A DNA stretch of 33,934 nucleotides from Rhodothermus sp. GTDB taxonomy: Bacteria > Bacteroidota > Rhodothermia > Rhodothermales > Rhodothermaceae. The notes beneath the pieces were generated by a model. That model searched no databases, had not been told where the DNA came from, and saw nothing but the letters and a program-made list of their open reading frames with translations. This document shows positions 17,875 through 25,054 of this stretch, one piece after another. The stretch lies in NCBI GenBank assembly GCA_015487635.1, contig WFPM01000096.1, positions 1 to 33,934 on the forward strand. Direction: 5' to 3'. The first letter of the stretch is position 1; the number at the start of each line of letters is the position of its first letter. Made by a program: the position numbers and the translations under genes.

Positions 17875-18285
17875 TTATTTCTTAGCCAGCGTGCGCAAAT
17901 AAGTCACCACCTGCCACCGCTGCTCTTCGCTCAGCATGTTTTTAAAGGCCGGCATGGCCCCCCGCCCCTCACTGATTTTCCAGAAAAGGGCACCGTCCGT
18001 TTGCGCCTGCACTTCTTCCGAAGTCAGATCGCTCGGACGAGGGCTAAGCGCCATCCCTGCCGGTCCGTCGCCACGCCCCTTGTCGCCATGACAGACCACA
18101 CACTGCTGCTGAAAAATCGTTTTACCTGCCTTAATGGCCTCCTCCACCCGGTTGGCGTAAGGATTTTTCAGGGTATCGGCCCAGGCCGGCGCCTTCCATT
18201 TGCTCTGGCCAATGGGCGCCAAAGAGTAGGCACCCAGGCTTCCGCCTATGCCGAGCAATACCATAAGCCACCAGTACCAGCGCAT
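17875..18285 (-). CDS. Monohaem c-type cytochrome, membrane-anchored or exported
   Basis: I place the start at the ATG at 18285, giving 136 residues, because AAGGAG lies 7 nt upstream and the N-terminus is then a clean hydrophobic segment (WWLMVLLGIGGSLGAY). The frame continues upstream to 18318 without a good ribosome site. A class I cytochrome c domain follows, with CVVCH (residues 62-66), the haem-pocket proline/glycine region DGPAGMALSPRPSDL, the likely axial Met111 in RGAMPAF and the terminal helix EEQRWQVVTYLRTL. It would carry electrons in the periplasm, tethered to the inner membrane if the helix is not cleaved. It is the first gene of the cytochrome-porin-cytochrome operon. Its physiological partner is not evident. 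Confidence 0.9.
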   Translation of the reverse strand: MRWYWWLMVLLGIGGSLGAYSLAPIGQSKWKAPAWADTLKNPYANRVEEAIKAGKTIFQQQCVVCHGDKGRGDGPAGMALSPRPSDLTSEEVQAQTDGALFWKISEGRGAMPAFKNMLSEEQRWQVVTYLRTLAKK

Positions 18286-18292
18286 ACGTTCG

Positions 18293-18298
18293 CTCCTT
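18293..18298 (-). promoter_or_regulatory. Shine-Dalgarno AAGGAG fixing the cytochrome start
   Basis: Read on the minus strand, AAGGAG is 7 nt before the ATG at 18285. This selects the shorter 136-residue protein over the frame opening at 18318. Confidence 0.75.
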
Positions 18299-18329
18299 TT
18301 TGTTTTTTGGTGTAACAACTTTGTTCATA

Positions 18330-18358
18330 CAGATACCAATCACCGAAGTTTACTTCAA
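18330..18358 (-). promoter_or_regulatory. Candidate promoter of the cytochrome operon
   Basis: On the minus strand TTGAAG (18358-18353) and TATCTG (18335-18330) are separated by 17 nt, in the AT-rich gap before the first cytochrome. Both boxes match the sigma70 consensus only partly. A start site near 18323 would leave a leader of about 38 nt. This is the best candidate in the gap, but weak. Confidence 0.3.
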
Positions 18359-18433
18359 GAGGTTAATTTGAACTTTTTTTGTGACCAAATCCAAGAAAAA
18401 CAGAATAATAAATGTATTGAGATACATTTATTA

Positions 18434-18467
18434 AAAAGCTCTTCGGACCGGAATTCGAAGGGCTTTT
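18434..18467 (-). terminator. Terminator after the GH32/lutA remnant transcript
   Basis: 12-nt arms AAAAGCTCTTCG (18434-18445) and CGAAGGGCTTTT (18456-18467) enclose a 10-nt loop. One internal pair is G-U on the plus strand and mismatched on the minus strand. On the minus strand the stem is followed by T residues at 18437-18433. It lies 83 nt past the last stop of the decayed lutA/vapC frame and before the cytochrome operon promoter, so it should insulate the two. Confidence 0.6.
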
Positions 18468-18549
18468 CGACCAATGCGCTGCATGATGCTTCAGGCCACG
18501 AGCACGCCCAACGCGCGGCCGACTTTTTCAAAACCTGCGAGCGGTCGGT

Positions 18550-18780
18550 TTATCGAATAAGGCGTACCCGGCTTCCAGGTGCCTGCCAGACCCGGTCGGC
18601 CGTAACGACCGGCCATCCCTGACGCAAACCCGGCGCAAGGCAGGCCCGATCGGCAAACGAAAGCCCGAGGGCCCGCGTCTGCTTCCAGAGACCCGCGGCA
18701 ATCTCCGCGTCTCGCATGGTGAATGGTTCGATCTGCAGCCCCACGCAGAAACTGTCGTAAGTGCGCTGTTGCACGTGCCG
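18550..18780 (-). pseudogene. C-terminal remnant of a VapC-type PIN-domain toxin gene
   Basis: The final 60-70 codons of the composite frame match the C-terminal half of PIN-domain toxins. GLQIEPFTMRDAEIAAGLW is followed by LGLSFADRACLAPGLRQGWP and VVTADRVWQ, where the Asp of ADRACLA and the Asp of TADRVW correspond to late acidic active-site residues of VapC nucleases. The first half of the PIN domain, with the first catalytic Asp, and any antitoxin gene are missing. Just upstream, an alternative frame reads TAHLRQFLRG, which would fit a VapC helix, so a frameshift near 18745 is likely. It is joined directly to the lutA remnant. It cannot encode a functional toxin. Confidence 0.7.
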
Positions 18781-18798
18781 GACGGCTCCGGCATCATC

Positions 18799-19054
18799 CG
18801 CCTCCAGGTGGTGCTGCATGTGAAAGACGCAACTGCCCGAAGGCGCCACGATGCAATCGTACGACGCGAACACCCGTCCGAAGTGCCTCATTACAGGCCA
18901 CGCCTCCCGGACAAAACCCTCGTTGGCAGCGGTTGTCCGCAGCAGGTCTGGTCCGGCGGCGACAGCCCAGTCGCTCCAGCAGCGTCAGCGCTGCCCGCGC
19001 CACGCGCGGGTACAACTGATCGATATGGCAGGGTACAAACAGTACGACGGTCAT
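18799..19054 (-). pseudogene. Truncated, frameshifted lutA-like gene (CCG-domain lactate-utilisation protein A)
   Basis: The frame opens MTVVLFVPCHIDQLYPRVAR and continues to LLERLG, the N-terminus of the LutA/YkgE family, which carries cysteine-rich CCG domains and acts in lactate oxidation. The expected PPDQTCCGQPL then appears in a second frame (about 18959-18927), and ANEGFVREAWPV, ASYDCIVAPSGSCV and HMQHH in a third. This implies one deletion at about 18960-18961 and a one-base loss at about 18927. The second CCG domain is absent; after about residue 85 the sequence turns into a vapC tail. The ATG shares one base with the GH32 stop (TGATG), so it is still coupled to a live gene. It is non-functional unless the frameshifts are sequencing errors. 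Confidence 0.75.
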
Positions 19055-20469
19055 CAGGCTTCGCTCATCATTGCCCGATTCAACACAGCCTGAATGCACG
19101 CTGCTTTGTTTTCCATCTGAGCCCAGCCTATCCCGGGCGCCGGAAAGACCAGCGCGCTCAGGACGAGTCGGGCCTGCGGGACGAAGACTTCCACGCTGTA
19201 GCGGTCGAAAAGAATCTCCAGCTCGAGTTCCTCCGGCATCTCAGGCGGCAGCAGCGCCTCAAAACGACCGGGAAAGTCGGGCGAAAAGTCGGTCCGGCCG
19301 ACTGCACGGCGATCCAGAAAAAGGCGTCGGCTTTCGGCCTCGTAGCCCAGCGCTACACCGGGCGTCATCCCTGCAAAAAGATGACAGTGCCACGTCCCCC
19401 GGCCGTCGGTACGCAACCGGATCCGCAACAGTCCGGCTTCAGGAAGTGGAAACGGTCGCCCGAGCGGCGGCGCCTCCACCGGCTGCGTCCGCGCATAGCT
19501 CTCCCGACAGGGGCGCTGCACAAGATGGCAGCGGCCATCGACTTCCACCATTGATAGCTCGCGCGGGATCGTCAGCATGCCGCGCCAGGGGTGGGTGGGC
19601 AACGCATTTGCGTAGCGCCAGTTGTTCATCCAGCCCAGCCACACCCGGCGTCCATCGGGCACGTGATTGAAGGCCTGCGCCGCATAGAAATCGGGTCCGG
19701 CCTCCACCCAGCGTACCGTTTCGGGCGGATCGTCCGGCACGAAGCGTACGCCGTCGAAATGTCCGGTGAAATACTGCGCGCCCGAGCCGCCCGTCGGCGC
19801 CCCATCGTCCACGTCCACCTTCAACAGCCAGTGCGTGCGGTCGGAACCCTCCACGGGTAATTCCAGCAGGGCCGGACATTCCCAGTGGGGCGCTTCCTGC
19901 CAGCAGCCGGCCGGACCGAACGTGCTCAGCAGCTCCCAGCGCTTCAGGTCGTCCGAGGCGTAGAAGGCCACCTGCCGGTCGTCGGCCCGGGCCACGGCCA
20001 TTACCCAGTAGCCGCCCGGTTCGTACCGGAAGACCTGCGGATCGCGCACATGCGGCCGCTCAGGATCCACCAGCACCGGATTTTCCTCATAGAACATCCA
20101 CCGCTCCCCACCGTCCAGGCTGTAGGCCAGGCATTGCGCTTCGCCGTCGTCCCGGTAGTGGGCCGTATAAAGGGCCACCAGTGCTTCGGCACCGAAACCG
20201 GCCGTATTGCCATGATCGACAACGGCCGAGCCTGAAAAAACCATGTGGTCGGGCTGCTCCGGGAGCGCCACAGGCCGATCCTCCCAGTCCAGCAGCGAAC
20301 GCCCGACGGCATGCCCCCAGCTCATGTGCCCCCAGACCGGTTCATAAGGATTGTGCTGGTAAAAAAGGTGATAGCGGCCGCGGTGGTAGACCAGCCCGTT
20401 CGGGTCGTTCATGAAGCCATGCGGCGGGGCAAAGTGCAGCAGGGGACGGGGCCAGCGGTCGCGCGCCAT
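19054..20469 (-). CDS. Glycoside hydrolase family 32 beta-fructosidase (sucrose/fructan hydrolase)
   Basis: A 471-residue GH32 enzyme that hydrolyses terminal beta-fructosidic bonds (sucrose, inulin- or levan-type oligosaccharides). The catalytic triad is intact: nucleophile Asp22 in NDPNG (21-25), transition-state stabiliser Asp143 in RDPQ (142-145) and acid/base Glu197 in WECP (196-199). The FSGSAV motif (78-83) is also present. A five-blade propeller is followed by a C-terminal beta-sandwich (about 335-470; ELEILFDRYSVEVF is typical). No signal peptide is seen, so it should be cytoplasmic and needs imported substrate; no transporter is adjacent. It starts 3 nt after the TPR gene and shares one base with the lutA remnant, so these form an operon. 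Confidence 0.93.
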   Translation of the reverse strand: MARDRWPRPLLHFAPPHGFMNDPNGLVYHRGRYHLFYQHNPYEPVWGHMSWGHAVGRSLLDWEDRPVALPEQPDHMVFSGSAVVDHGNTAGFGAEALVALYTAHYRDDGEAQCLAYSLDGGERWMFYEENPVLVDPERPHVRDPQVFRYEPGGYWVMAVARADDRQVAFYASDDLKRWELLSTFGPAGCWQEAPHWECPALLELPVEGSDRTHWLLKVDVDDGAPTGGSGAQYFTGHFDGVRFVPDDPPETVRWVEAGPDFYAAQAFNHVPDGRRVWLGWMNNWRYANALPTHPWRGMLTIPRELSMVEVDGRCHLVQRPCRESYARTQPVEAPPLGRPFPLPEAGLLRIRLRTDGRGTWHCHLFAGMTPGVALGYEAESRRLFLDRRAVGRTDFSPDFPGRFEALLPPEMPEELELEILFDRYSVEVFVPQARLVLSALVFPAPGIGWAQMENKAACIQAVLNRAMMSEA

Positions 20470-20472
20470 CGG

Positions 20473-21600
20473 CTACGGGATGTTGAGCGGAAGGGCAACC
20501 TCGCCTTCGAGCCATTGCGAACCGCAACGCCGATAGGCCTTGCGCAACGCCTCCAGTCCCCCTTCGGCCGGTTGCATTCCGGACAGATGCAACAGCAGCT
20601 CGGCATGCAGGCGCTCGAAGGTGTAGCCATGCCGGCCGGCCCGCTCACGAGCCGCTTCCAGGTAGCTCCGGGCCTGCCCGGGGGCCCGGTCCTGAAGCAG
20701 CAATAGCTCGGCCAGGCCCGTGTAGACATAGGCGATGCCCCGGTCGTCGCCCGTCGCACGAAAGAGCGTAAGAGCCTGCCGGAATCGCTCGCGGGCCTGC
20801 GCGAGCCGGTGGGTCACCTTGAAAAGCGTTCCCTCGCCCCAGAGCGTGTAGGCGTAGCTGACCCGATCACCGATCTGGTGGTAGCGCTGCTGGGCCTGTG
20901 CGAAGTAATGATGTGCGGCCTCAACGTTGCCCAGCATGCGGTGGGCGTTGGCGATGCCGCAGGCGGCATAGGCGCGGCCGAACAGGTCGTCGCAGGCCGT
21001 CAGGATACGCTCGGCCACCTGGTAGTAGGCCAGCGAGGCGTCGTATTCACCCCGCATCCGGCTCAGACCGCCCAGCGCACAGCGAACGTACCCCTCGGCC
21101 GTTGAAGGCTCCTCATCTTCAAAGATGTCCAGCGCTTCCAGTAGACAGTCGAGCGCTTCGTCAAAGTCGCCGGTCAGGCGGAGCGCGCCGCCCAGACACC
21201 AGAGCGTGTAGCCGATGCCTTCCGGATCGTCCTGCTCCTGGTAGTAGTCCAGCGCTTCCCGGAAGCAGGCAATGGCCGTTTCAAGGTCGCCCATGGCGCG
21301 GCGGGCCATCCCTTCGCCGACGCGGGCATCCATCCAGAGGGCCTCATCGCCCAGTTCCTGTGCCAGGACCTGCACCCGCTCGTAGAGCTGCAGGGCCCGC
21401 CGAAAGTAGCCCACCAGACGCAACGCGTGTGCGGCTTCCAGCAGGGCCTCGGCCCGCCGGTCGGGTCGATCGTCCAGCAGACGTGCCGCTGCCAGATACA
21501 GGCGGGCCGCCTCGGCAAAGCGACTGCTCGCATGGGCCGCCCGCGCCCGCTGCAATAGCGTCTGGCTTTTGACTTCCTGTCGTGCAGGTGTCTCGCTCAT
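20473..21600 (-). CDS. Tetratricopeptide-repeat protein
   Basis: A 375-residue, entirely helical, soluble protein made of about eight consecutive TPR or TPR-like units spaced 36-40 residues apart. Examples are the units beginning RFAEAARLYLAAARLL, YFRRALQLYERVQVLAQELG, DLETAIACFREALDYYQ, DFDEALDCLLEALDIFED and EYDASLAYYQVAERIL. There is no signal peptide, membrane segment, DNA-binding domain or enzyme domain, so it is probably a cytoplasmic protein-interaction scaffold. It lies 3 nt upstream of the GH32 gene, which implies co-expression, but this tells little about function. The architecture resembles the sensor half of TPR-containing regulators, though no output domain is present. The function is unknown. 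Confidence 0.8.
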   Translation of the reverse strand: MSETPARQEVKSQTLLQRARAAHASSRFAEAARLYLAAARLLDDRPDRRAEALLEAAHALRLVGYFRRALQLYERVQVLAQELGDEALWMDARVGEGMARRAMGDLETAIACFREALDYYQEQDDPEGIGYTLWCLGGALRLTGDFDEALDCLLEALDIFEDEEPSTAEGYVRCALGGLSRMRGEYDASLAYYQVAERILTACDDLFGRAYAACGIANAHRMLGNVEAAHHYFAQAQQRYHQIGDRVSYAYTLWGEGTLFKVTHRLAQARERFRQALTLFRATGDDRGIAYVYTGLAELLLLQDRAPGQARSYLEAARERAGRHGYTFERLHAELLLHLSGMQPAEGGLEALRKAYRRCGSQWLEGEVALPLNIP

Positions 21601-21770
21601 GTATCCACCGATGCTGAAACCCGATCGAACAAACGATCCAGCACCGGCGGCGTTTCAAGCGAACGTTCATGGCCGAATCATGCCACTGCGGACGGCGCCT
21701 TCATGATCTGGCCGTCGGCGGGACCGTACCTGCTCGAAGGCAACGCTCCCGGGCTTCGGCGTCCACGCGG
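21601..21770. other. Spacer between the small ORF and the TPR operon
   Basis: 170 bases without a gene. The promoter of the TPR-GH32 transcript should lie here. The only structure I see is the small inverted repeat GATCG-AACAAA-CGATC near 21623, about 25-40 nt before the TPR start. No convincing -35/-10 pair was found. Confidence 0.35.
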
Positions 21771-21980
21771 TCACTCTTCGTGCAATCCGCCCTGCATACG
21801 TAGAAAGGCGTCCAGTGCGGCTTCAAGCCAGTGGCGGGCCTGCGTCTCGTTCAGTTCAATCTGAAGCGAAGCAGCTTCGATATAGATGCGATCGCTGTGG
21901 CGCTCGTACCGATCGATGAGCCCGAGTTCGATGGCGCGTTGCAGCAATTGCTCGACAGAGCCAGGGTGAGCGTTCGGCAT
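21771..21980 (-). CDS. Small hypothetical protein (69 residues)
   Basis: A 69-residue acidic, helix-rich protein with balanced composition. It has the pattern LLQRAIELGLIDRYERHSD, then a strand IYIEAASLQIEL, then the amphipathic helix TQARHWLEAALDAFLRMQ. No signal peptide or membrane segment. I do not recognise a family. It stands alone between nadD and the TPR operon, with about 140 nt of upstream sequence that contains a 20-bp palindrome. Codon composition and the amphipathic pattern favour a real gene over a chance frame, but there is no clear Shine-Dalgarno. Chance remains possible. Confidence 0.45.
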   Translation of the reverse strand: MPNAHPGSVEQLLQRAIELGLIDRYERHSDRIYIEAASLQIELNETQARHWLEAALDAFLRMQGGLHEE

Positions 21981-22024
21981 ACTACGTCTGTGTTTCCACC
22001 AGAGTGACTATGCCGAACCCCGCT

Positions 22025-22044
22025 ATCGTTCAGTGCTGAACGAT
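22025..22044. promoter_or_regulatory. 20-bp palindrome, candidate operator upstream of the small ORF
   Basis: ATCGTTCAG-TG-CTGAACGAT has perfect 9-bp arms around a 2-bp centre. It lies 44 bp upstream of the small ORF start and 75 bp beyond the nadD stop. There is no T tract on either side, so an operator fits better than a terminator. No known regulator is assigned. Confidence 0.45.
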
Positions 22045-22110
22045 TCGCACGCACGCGTCCAAGTAACAGACTGATTGGTCCCGGAAATATCGTCTATGGC
22101 GCATCCAACT

Positions 22111-22127
22111 ATGCGCTTTTAGCGCAT
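22111..22127. other. Hairpin overlapping the nadD stop codon
   Basis: ATGCGCT-TTT-AGCGCAT is a perfect 7-bp stem with a 3-nt loop, and the nadD TAA falls within it. No U-rich tail follows on the minus strand, so it is a poor intrinsic terminator. It may stabilise the 3' end of the operon mRNA. Confidence 0.4.
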
Positions 22128-22718
22128 CGAAACGCCGTAGAGTTGGTTTTTGATGATATATTGTCGGACCGGCTCGGGCACGAGATAGCGAATGGAGCGG
22201 CCCTCGCGACAGCGTCGGCGGATTTCGGTGGCCGAGATCTCCAGCAGGGGGGCTTCGACAAACGTCGTGCGGGCCAGGAACCGAGGATCGACCGGATGCT
22301 CGGGCGCCCCGGGCCGGCGATAGACGATCAGTGGTACACGGGCCACGATCTCTTGCGGGGCGCGCCAGGTGTGGAAGGTGCGGAGACTGTCTTCGCCCAG
22401 AATCAGCATCAATTCCCACTCCGGGTGCTGCGTTTGCAACGCGCGGATCGTGTCGATCGTGTAGGAGCGGCCGCCTCGGCGAATTTCCACGTCGGACGCT
22501 ACAAAAAACGGATTACCTTCGACGGCCAGCCGAACCATGGCCAGCCGGTGATGCGGCGCGGCCAGTTCCCGTTCGTCCTTGTGGGGCGGTGTGTGACAGG
22601 GCACCCAGAGCACCCGGTCCAGTCCGGCCTGCTCACGCACCTGTTCGGCCACGATCAGATGGGCCAGATGCGGGGGATTGAACGAACCGCCGAAGAGCCC
22701 GACGCGCCGTCGTGCCAT
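22119..22718 (-). CDS. nadD: Nicotinate-nucleotide adenylyltransferase NadD
   Basis: A 199-residue cytoplasmic nucleotidyltransferase converting nicotinate mononucleotide and ATP into deamido-NAD in NAD synthesis. It has the family signature GGSFNPPHLAHL at residues 10-21 (the HxGH-type nucleotide-binding loop), WVPCHTPPHK at 38-47, LILGEDSLRTFHTW around 105-118 and the C-terminal ISATEIRRR motif at 161-169. Length is normal. It follows bamD by 3 nt and ends the long efp-to-nadD run. The ATG at 22718 gives the canonical N-terminus, RRRVGLFGGSF. All expected motifs are intact. Confidence 0.95.
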   Translation of the reverse strand: MARRRVGLFGGSFNPPHLAHLIVAEQVREQAGLDRVLWVPCHTPPHKDERELAAPHHRLAMVRLAVEGNPFFVASDVEIRRGGRSYTIDTIRALQTQHPEWELMLILGEDSLRTFHTWRAPQEIVARVPLIVYRRPGAPEHPVDPRFLARTTFVEAPLLEISATEIRRRCREGRSIRYLVPEPVRQYIIKNQLYGVSMR

Positions 22719-22721
22719 GTG

Positions 22722-23564
22722 TCAGTTCTGGCGTTGCCCCTGAGCCAGCGAAGCCTCTCCTTCCAGTTCCGCCAGCCGCTGCTGAGCCCGGGTGTAAAGC
22801 GCTTCGGCCGTCCGCAACAGCGGGCTATCGGGAAAGAGCTGCAGCAGGCGCTCGTAGAGTTTGAGAGCCTGGCGATAGCGCTCCGGCTGGCGGGCACGCA
22901 CGCTCTGCTCGGCGTAGGCGATGTAGGCCCGCATGGCGCCGACAAGGGCATCGTCGGCCCAGGGCGTATCGGGATAGGTATCGAAGACGGTCTCGTAGGT
23001 GACGGCCGCTGCCTCGTACAGTTCACGACGTTCGTAGAGCCGGGCCGCTTCGTATTGCTTGCGAGCCAGTTTGGCGCGCAGCTCGCGGATCTTCTGCGTG
23101 GCGTCGTCGACCAACTCGTGATTGGGGTAGCGATCGATGAAGAGCTGAAAAGCCTCGATGGCCTTGCGCGTGTCGGTCTGGTCCAGTTCGTAGGGCGGCG
23201 AGAGCTTGTAGTAGCACATGGCCCGCTCGTACTCGGCCTGCGGCACGCGGGGGTCGATCTGGTAGATCTGAATGAAGCGCTCGTACTCGCTGGCAGCTAG
23301 CAGGTACTCCTTGTTCTGGTAATAGGCACGCGCCAGATAGAACTGCGCATCGGCGGCCCATTCGTGTGTGCGCCCGTAGGTGAGAACTGCTTTGAAGTAG
23401 TCGATGGCGCGGTCGTATTTCCCCTGGTTGTAGAATTCCATCGCGCGCTCGAAGGCCTCCTGCGGCGAGCTGTGCCGCAGACGCCCGCTTCCCGCACAAC
23501 CGGCCACCAGCAGGCCGATCATCAGCAGCCACCCGGCTCTTAACCGTCGAATGCTCTGCAACAT
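22722..23564 (-). CDS. bamD: Outer-membrane protein assembly factor BamD (YfiO-like lipoprotein)
   Basis: A 280-residue lipoprotein. The signal peptide ends in the lipobox LVAGC (residues 19-23, Cys23). The mature protein is a run of TPR units: [76 protein letters not shown] and [19 protein letters not shown]. This is the BamD/YfiO fold, which binds BamA on the periplasmic face of the outer membrane during barrel insertion. It is somewhat longer than E. coli BamD (245 residues). It lies 59 nt after the LpoA-like gene and 3 nt before nadD. The Shine-Dalgarno is weak. Confidence 0.9.
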   Translation of the reverse strand: MLQSIRRLRAGWLLMIGLLVAGCAGSGRLRHSSPQEAFERAMEFYNQGKYDRAIDYFKAVLTYGRTHEWAADAQFYLARAYYQNKEYLLAASEYERFIQIYQIDPRVPQAEYERAMCYYKLSPPYELDQTDTRKAIEAFQLFIDRYPNHELVDDATQKIRELRAKLARKQYEAARLYERRELYEAAAVTYETVFDTYPDTPWADDALVGAMRAYIAYAEQSVRARQPERYRQALKLYERLLQLFPDSPLLRTAEALYTRAQQRLAELEGEASLAQGQRQN

Positions 23565-23623
23565 AAGCCGTTGTTTTTCAAAATGCCGCGACTGGTACGA
23601 AGCGCCGGAGGGCCTGTTCCACC

Positions 23624-25054
23624 TCAGCGCATCAGTTCAAGCCGCCCGTCACGGTAGCGATGGAAATACAGGGCGCGATTGACCTGGCCGCCGTCGAAGT
23701 GCAGCCGGATGCCCAGTCCCTGGTAAAACGGGGCTGTCCGGATGCGATCGGGCAGATTTGCCAGCGCCGAGCGATCCGGCAGTTGCGCCAGCAGAAAACG
23801 CGTCACATCGTAGCCGGTGTAGACCAGCCGGTCAGGCGCCTCCGTGCGGCCCAGGGCCTGATAGCGTCGAATAAAATCTTTCACCTCGACCCGACTGGTA
23901 TCGACGTAGAAGTCGTTGCTGAAGGTCAGCAGGTAGCGGCTGGCCTGCAGGGCCGCCTGAACCTCACGCCAGGCGGCATTGCCCAGCACACGCGGCGTGA
24001 GTCCGGAGCGATCCAAGCTGCTCAGTGCCGCCCGGGCCAGCAGGGGGGCATTCGCGCCCGAAAGCGGCAGGTAGAGCGCCTGCACCTGCGCCAGCGTATC
24101 GCGGCCAACGTGCTGCACCAGTTGTGCCCAGGCCTGCGCATCGGGTAGCAATTTGTAGAATGGAACGGCAGCTTCCAGGCGAAGCGCCTCACCCTGAAAC
24201 GCCTCGGCCATGCGCTCGGCGGTCGGGTCGCCAAACTGGGCCACCACGCCGATACTGTCGAGCCGGAGCCCATAGACGGCCATCCGGGCCATGCGCTTGC
24301 CGCGCACGGTCAGCGTCGGGTTGGCCTGAAACACAAAGCGGCGCCCTTCCGAAACCCGCTCGTCGGTCGCCAGCGGGGCCACGAGCACGACGCCCCGCTG
24401 CTCGGCCACCTCGGCAGCTGCCCGTGCCTGTTCGCTGTAGAGCGGCCCGATCACCAGATCGGCCCGCTGTTCGTCGAGGAGCGCCTGCAGCGCCGCCTGC
24501 ACCCGGGCCGAATCGGTTCCGGCATCCCGGAACACCATGCGCACCGGTACGGCTAGGCTGTCGGCATTGTGCGCCGCGACGGCCAGCCGGATCCCGTCGA
24601 AGAGCGCCTGTGTCAGCGGCGCGTTGTCGGCGTCCAGCGGGAGCAGAATGCCCAGCGTGATCAGTCGGGCCGCCTGTCGGCGTCGCAGCAGAGCCACCTC
24701 GGCCAGGTGCCGCAGCCGTTCGGCTTCGGAGCGGTAGCGGCTCGTCGGATATCGCGCTATAAACTCGTCGGCCCATTGGATCACATGGTCGTACTCCCCC
24801 ATGCGGTAGAGTGCCTTGGCGGCCATGATCCAGGCGGCCGTGGTGCGCCGATGTGCCGGATAGGCGTCGATCACCCGCCGGAATTGCCGGTAGGCCAGTC
24901 CGTAGTCGCCCCGCTCGAAGGCCTGCAGCGCCTGCCCGAACTCGGTCTCGGCCGCTTCGATGCGCGGGATTTCGGCCGGCTGGGCCCATGCACCGAGCCC
25001 TATCAGGCCCAGCAGCCACCCTATCAGAAGCGCCTGTATTCCACGGCGGCTCAT
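23624..25054 (-). CDS. LpoA-like exported protein: TPR domain plus periplasmic-binding-protein fold
   Basis: I choose the ATG at 25054, which overlaps the guaA stop as ATGA, over the in-frame start at 25060 and the much longer frame to 25222. The 476-residue product then begins with a signal peptide ([14 protein letters not shown], cut near residue 24). Residues about 35-125 hold TPR-like helices ([37 protein letters not shown]). Residues about 131-465 are a type I periplasmic-binding-protein fold ([21 protein letters not shown] at its start, [16 protein letters not shown] in the middle). This two-part plan matches LpoA, the lipoprotein activator of PBP1A, and also branched-chain amino-acid binding proteins. 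No lipobox is seen and no ABC permease is adjacent, which favours a cell-wall or structural role. Confidence 0.75.
   Translation of the reverse strand: MSRRGIQALLIGWLLGLIGLGAWAQPAEIPRIEAAETEFGQALQAFERGDYGLAYRQFRRVIDAYPAHRRTTAAWIMAAKALYRMGEYDHVIQWADEFIARYPTSRYRSEAERLRHLAEVALLRRRQAARLITLGILLPLDADNAPLTQALFDGIRLAVAAHNADSLAVPVRMVFRDAGTDSARVQAALQALLDEQRADLVIGPLYSEQARAAAEVAEQRGVVLVAPLATDERVSEGRRFVFQANPTLTVRGKRMARMAVYGLRLDSIGVVAQFGDPTAERMAEAFQGEALRLEAAVPFYKLLPDAQAWAQLVQHVGRDTLAQVQALYLPLSGANAPLLARAALSSLDRSGLTPRVLGNAAWREVQAALQASRYLLTFSNDFYVDTSRVEVKDFIRRYQALGRTEAPDRLVYTGYDVTRFLLAQLPDRSALANLPDRIRTAPFYQGLGIRLHFDGGQVNRALYFHRYRDGRLELMR

Noticed and set aside
18550-18891. 113-residue minus-strand ORF as an intact novel gene
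   Set aside because: Its first third is out-of-frame LutA and its last two thirds a VapC tail; it is better explained as a fused pseudogene.
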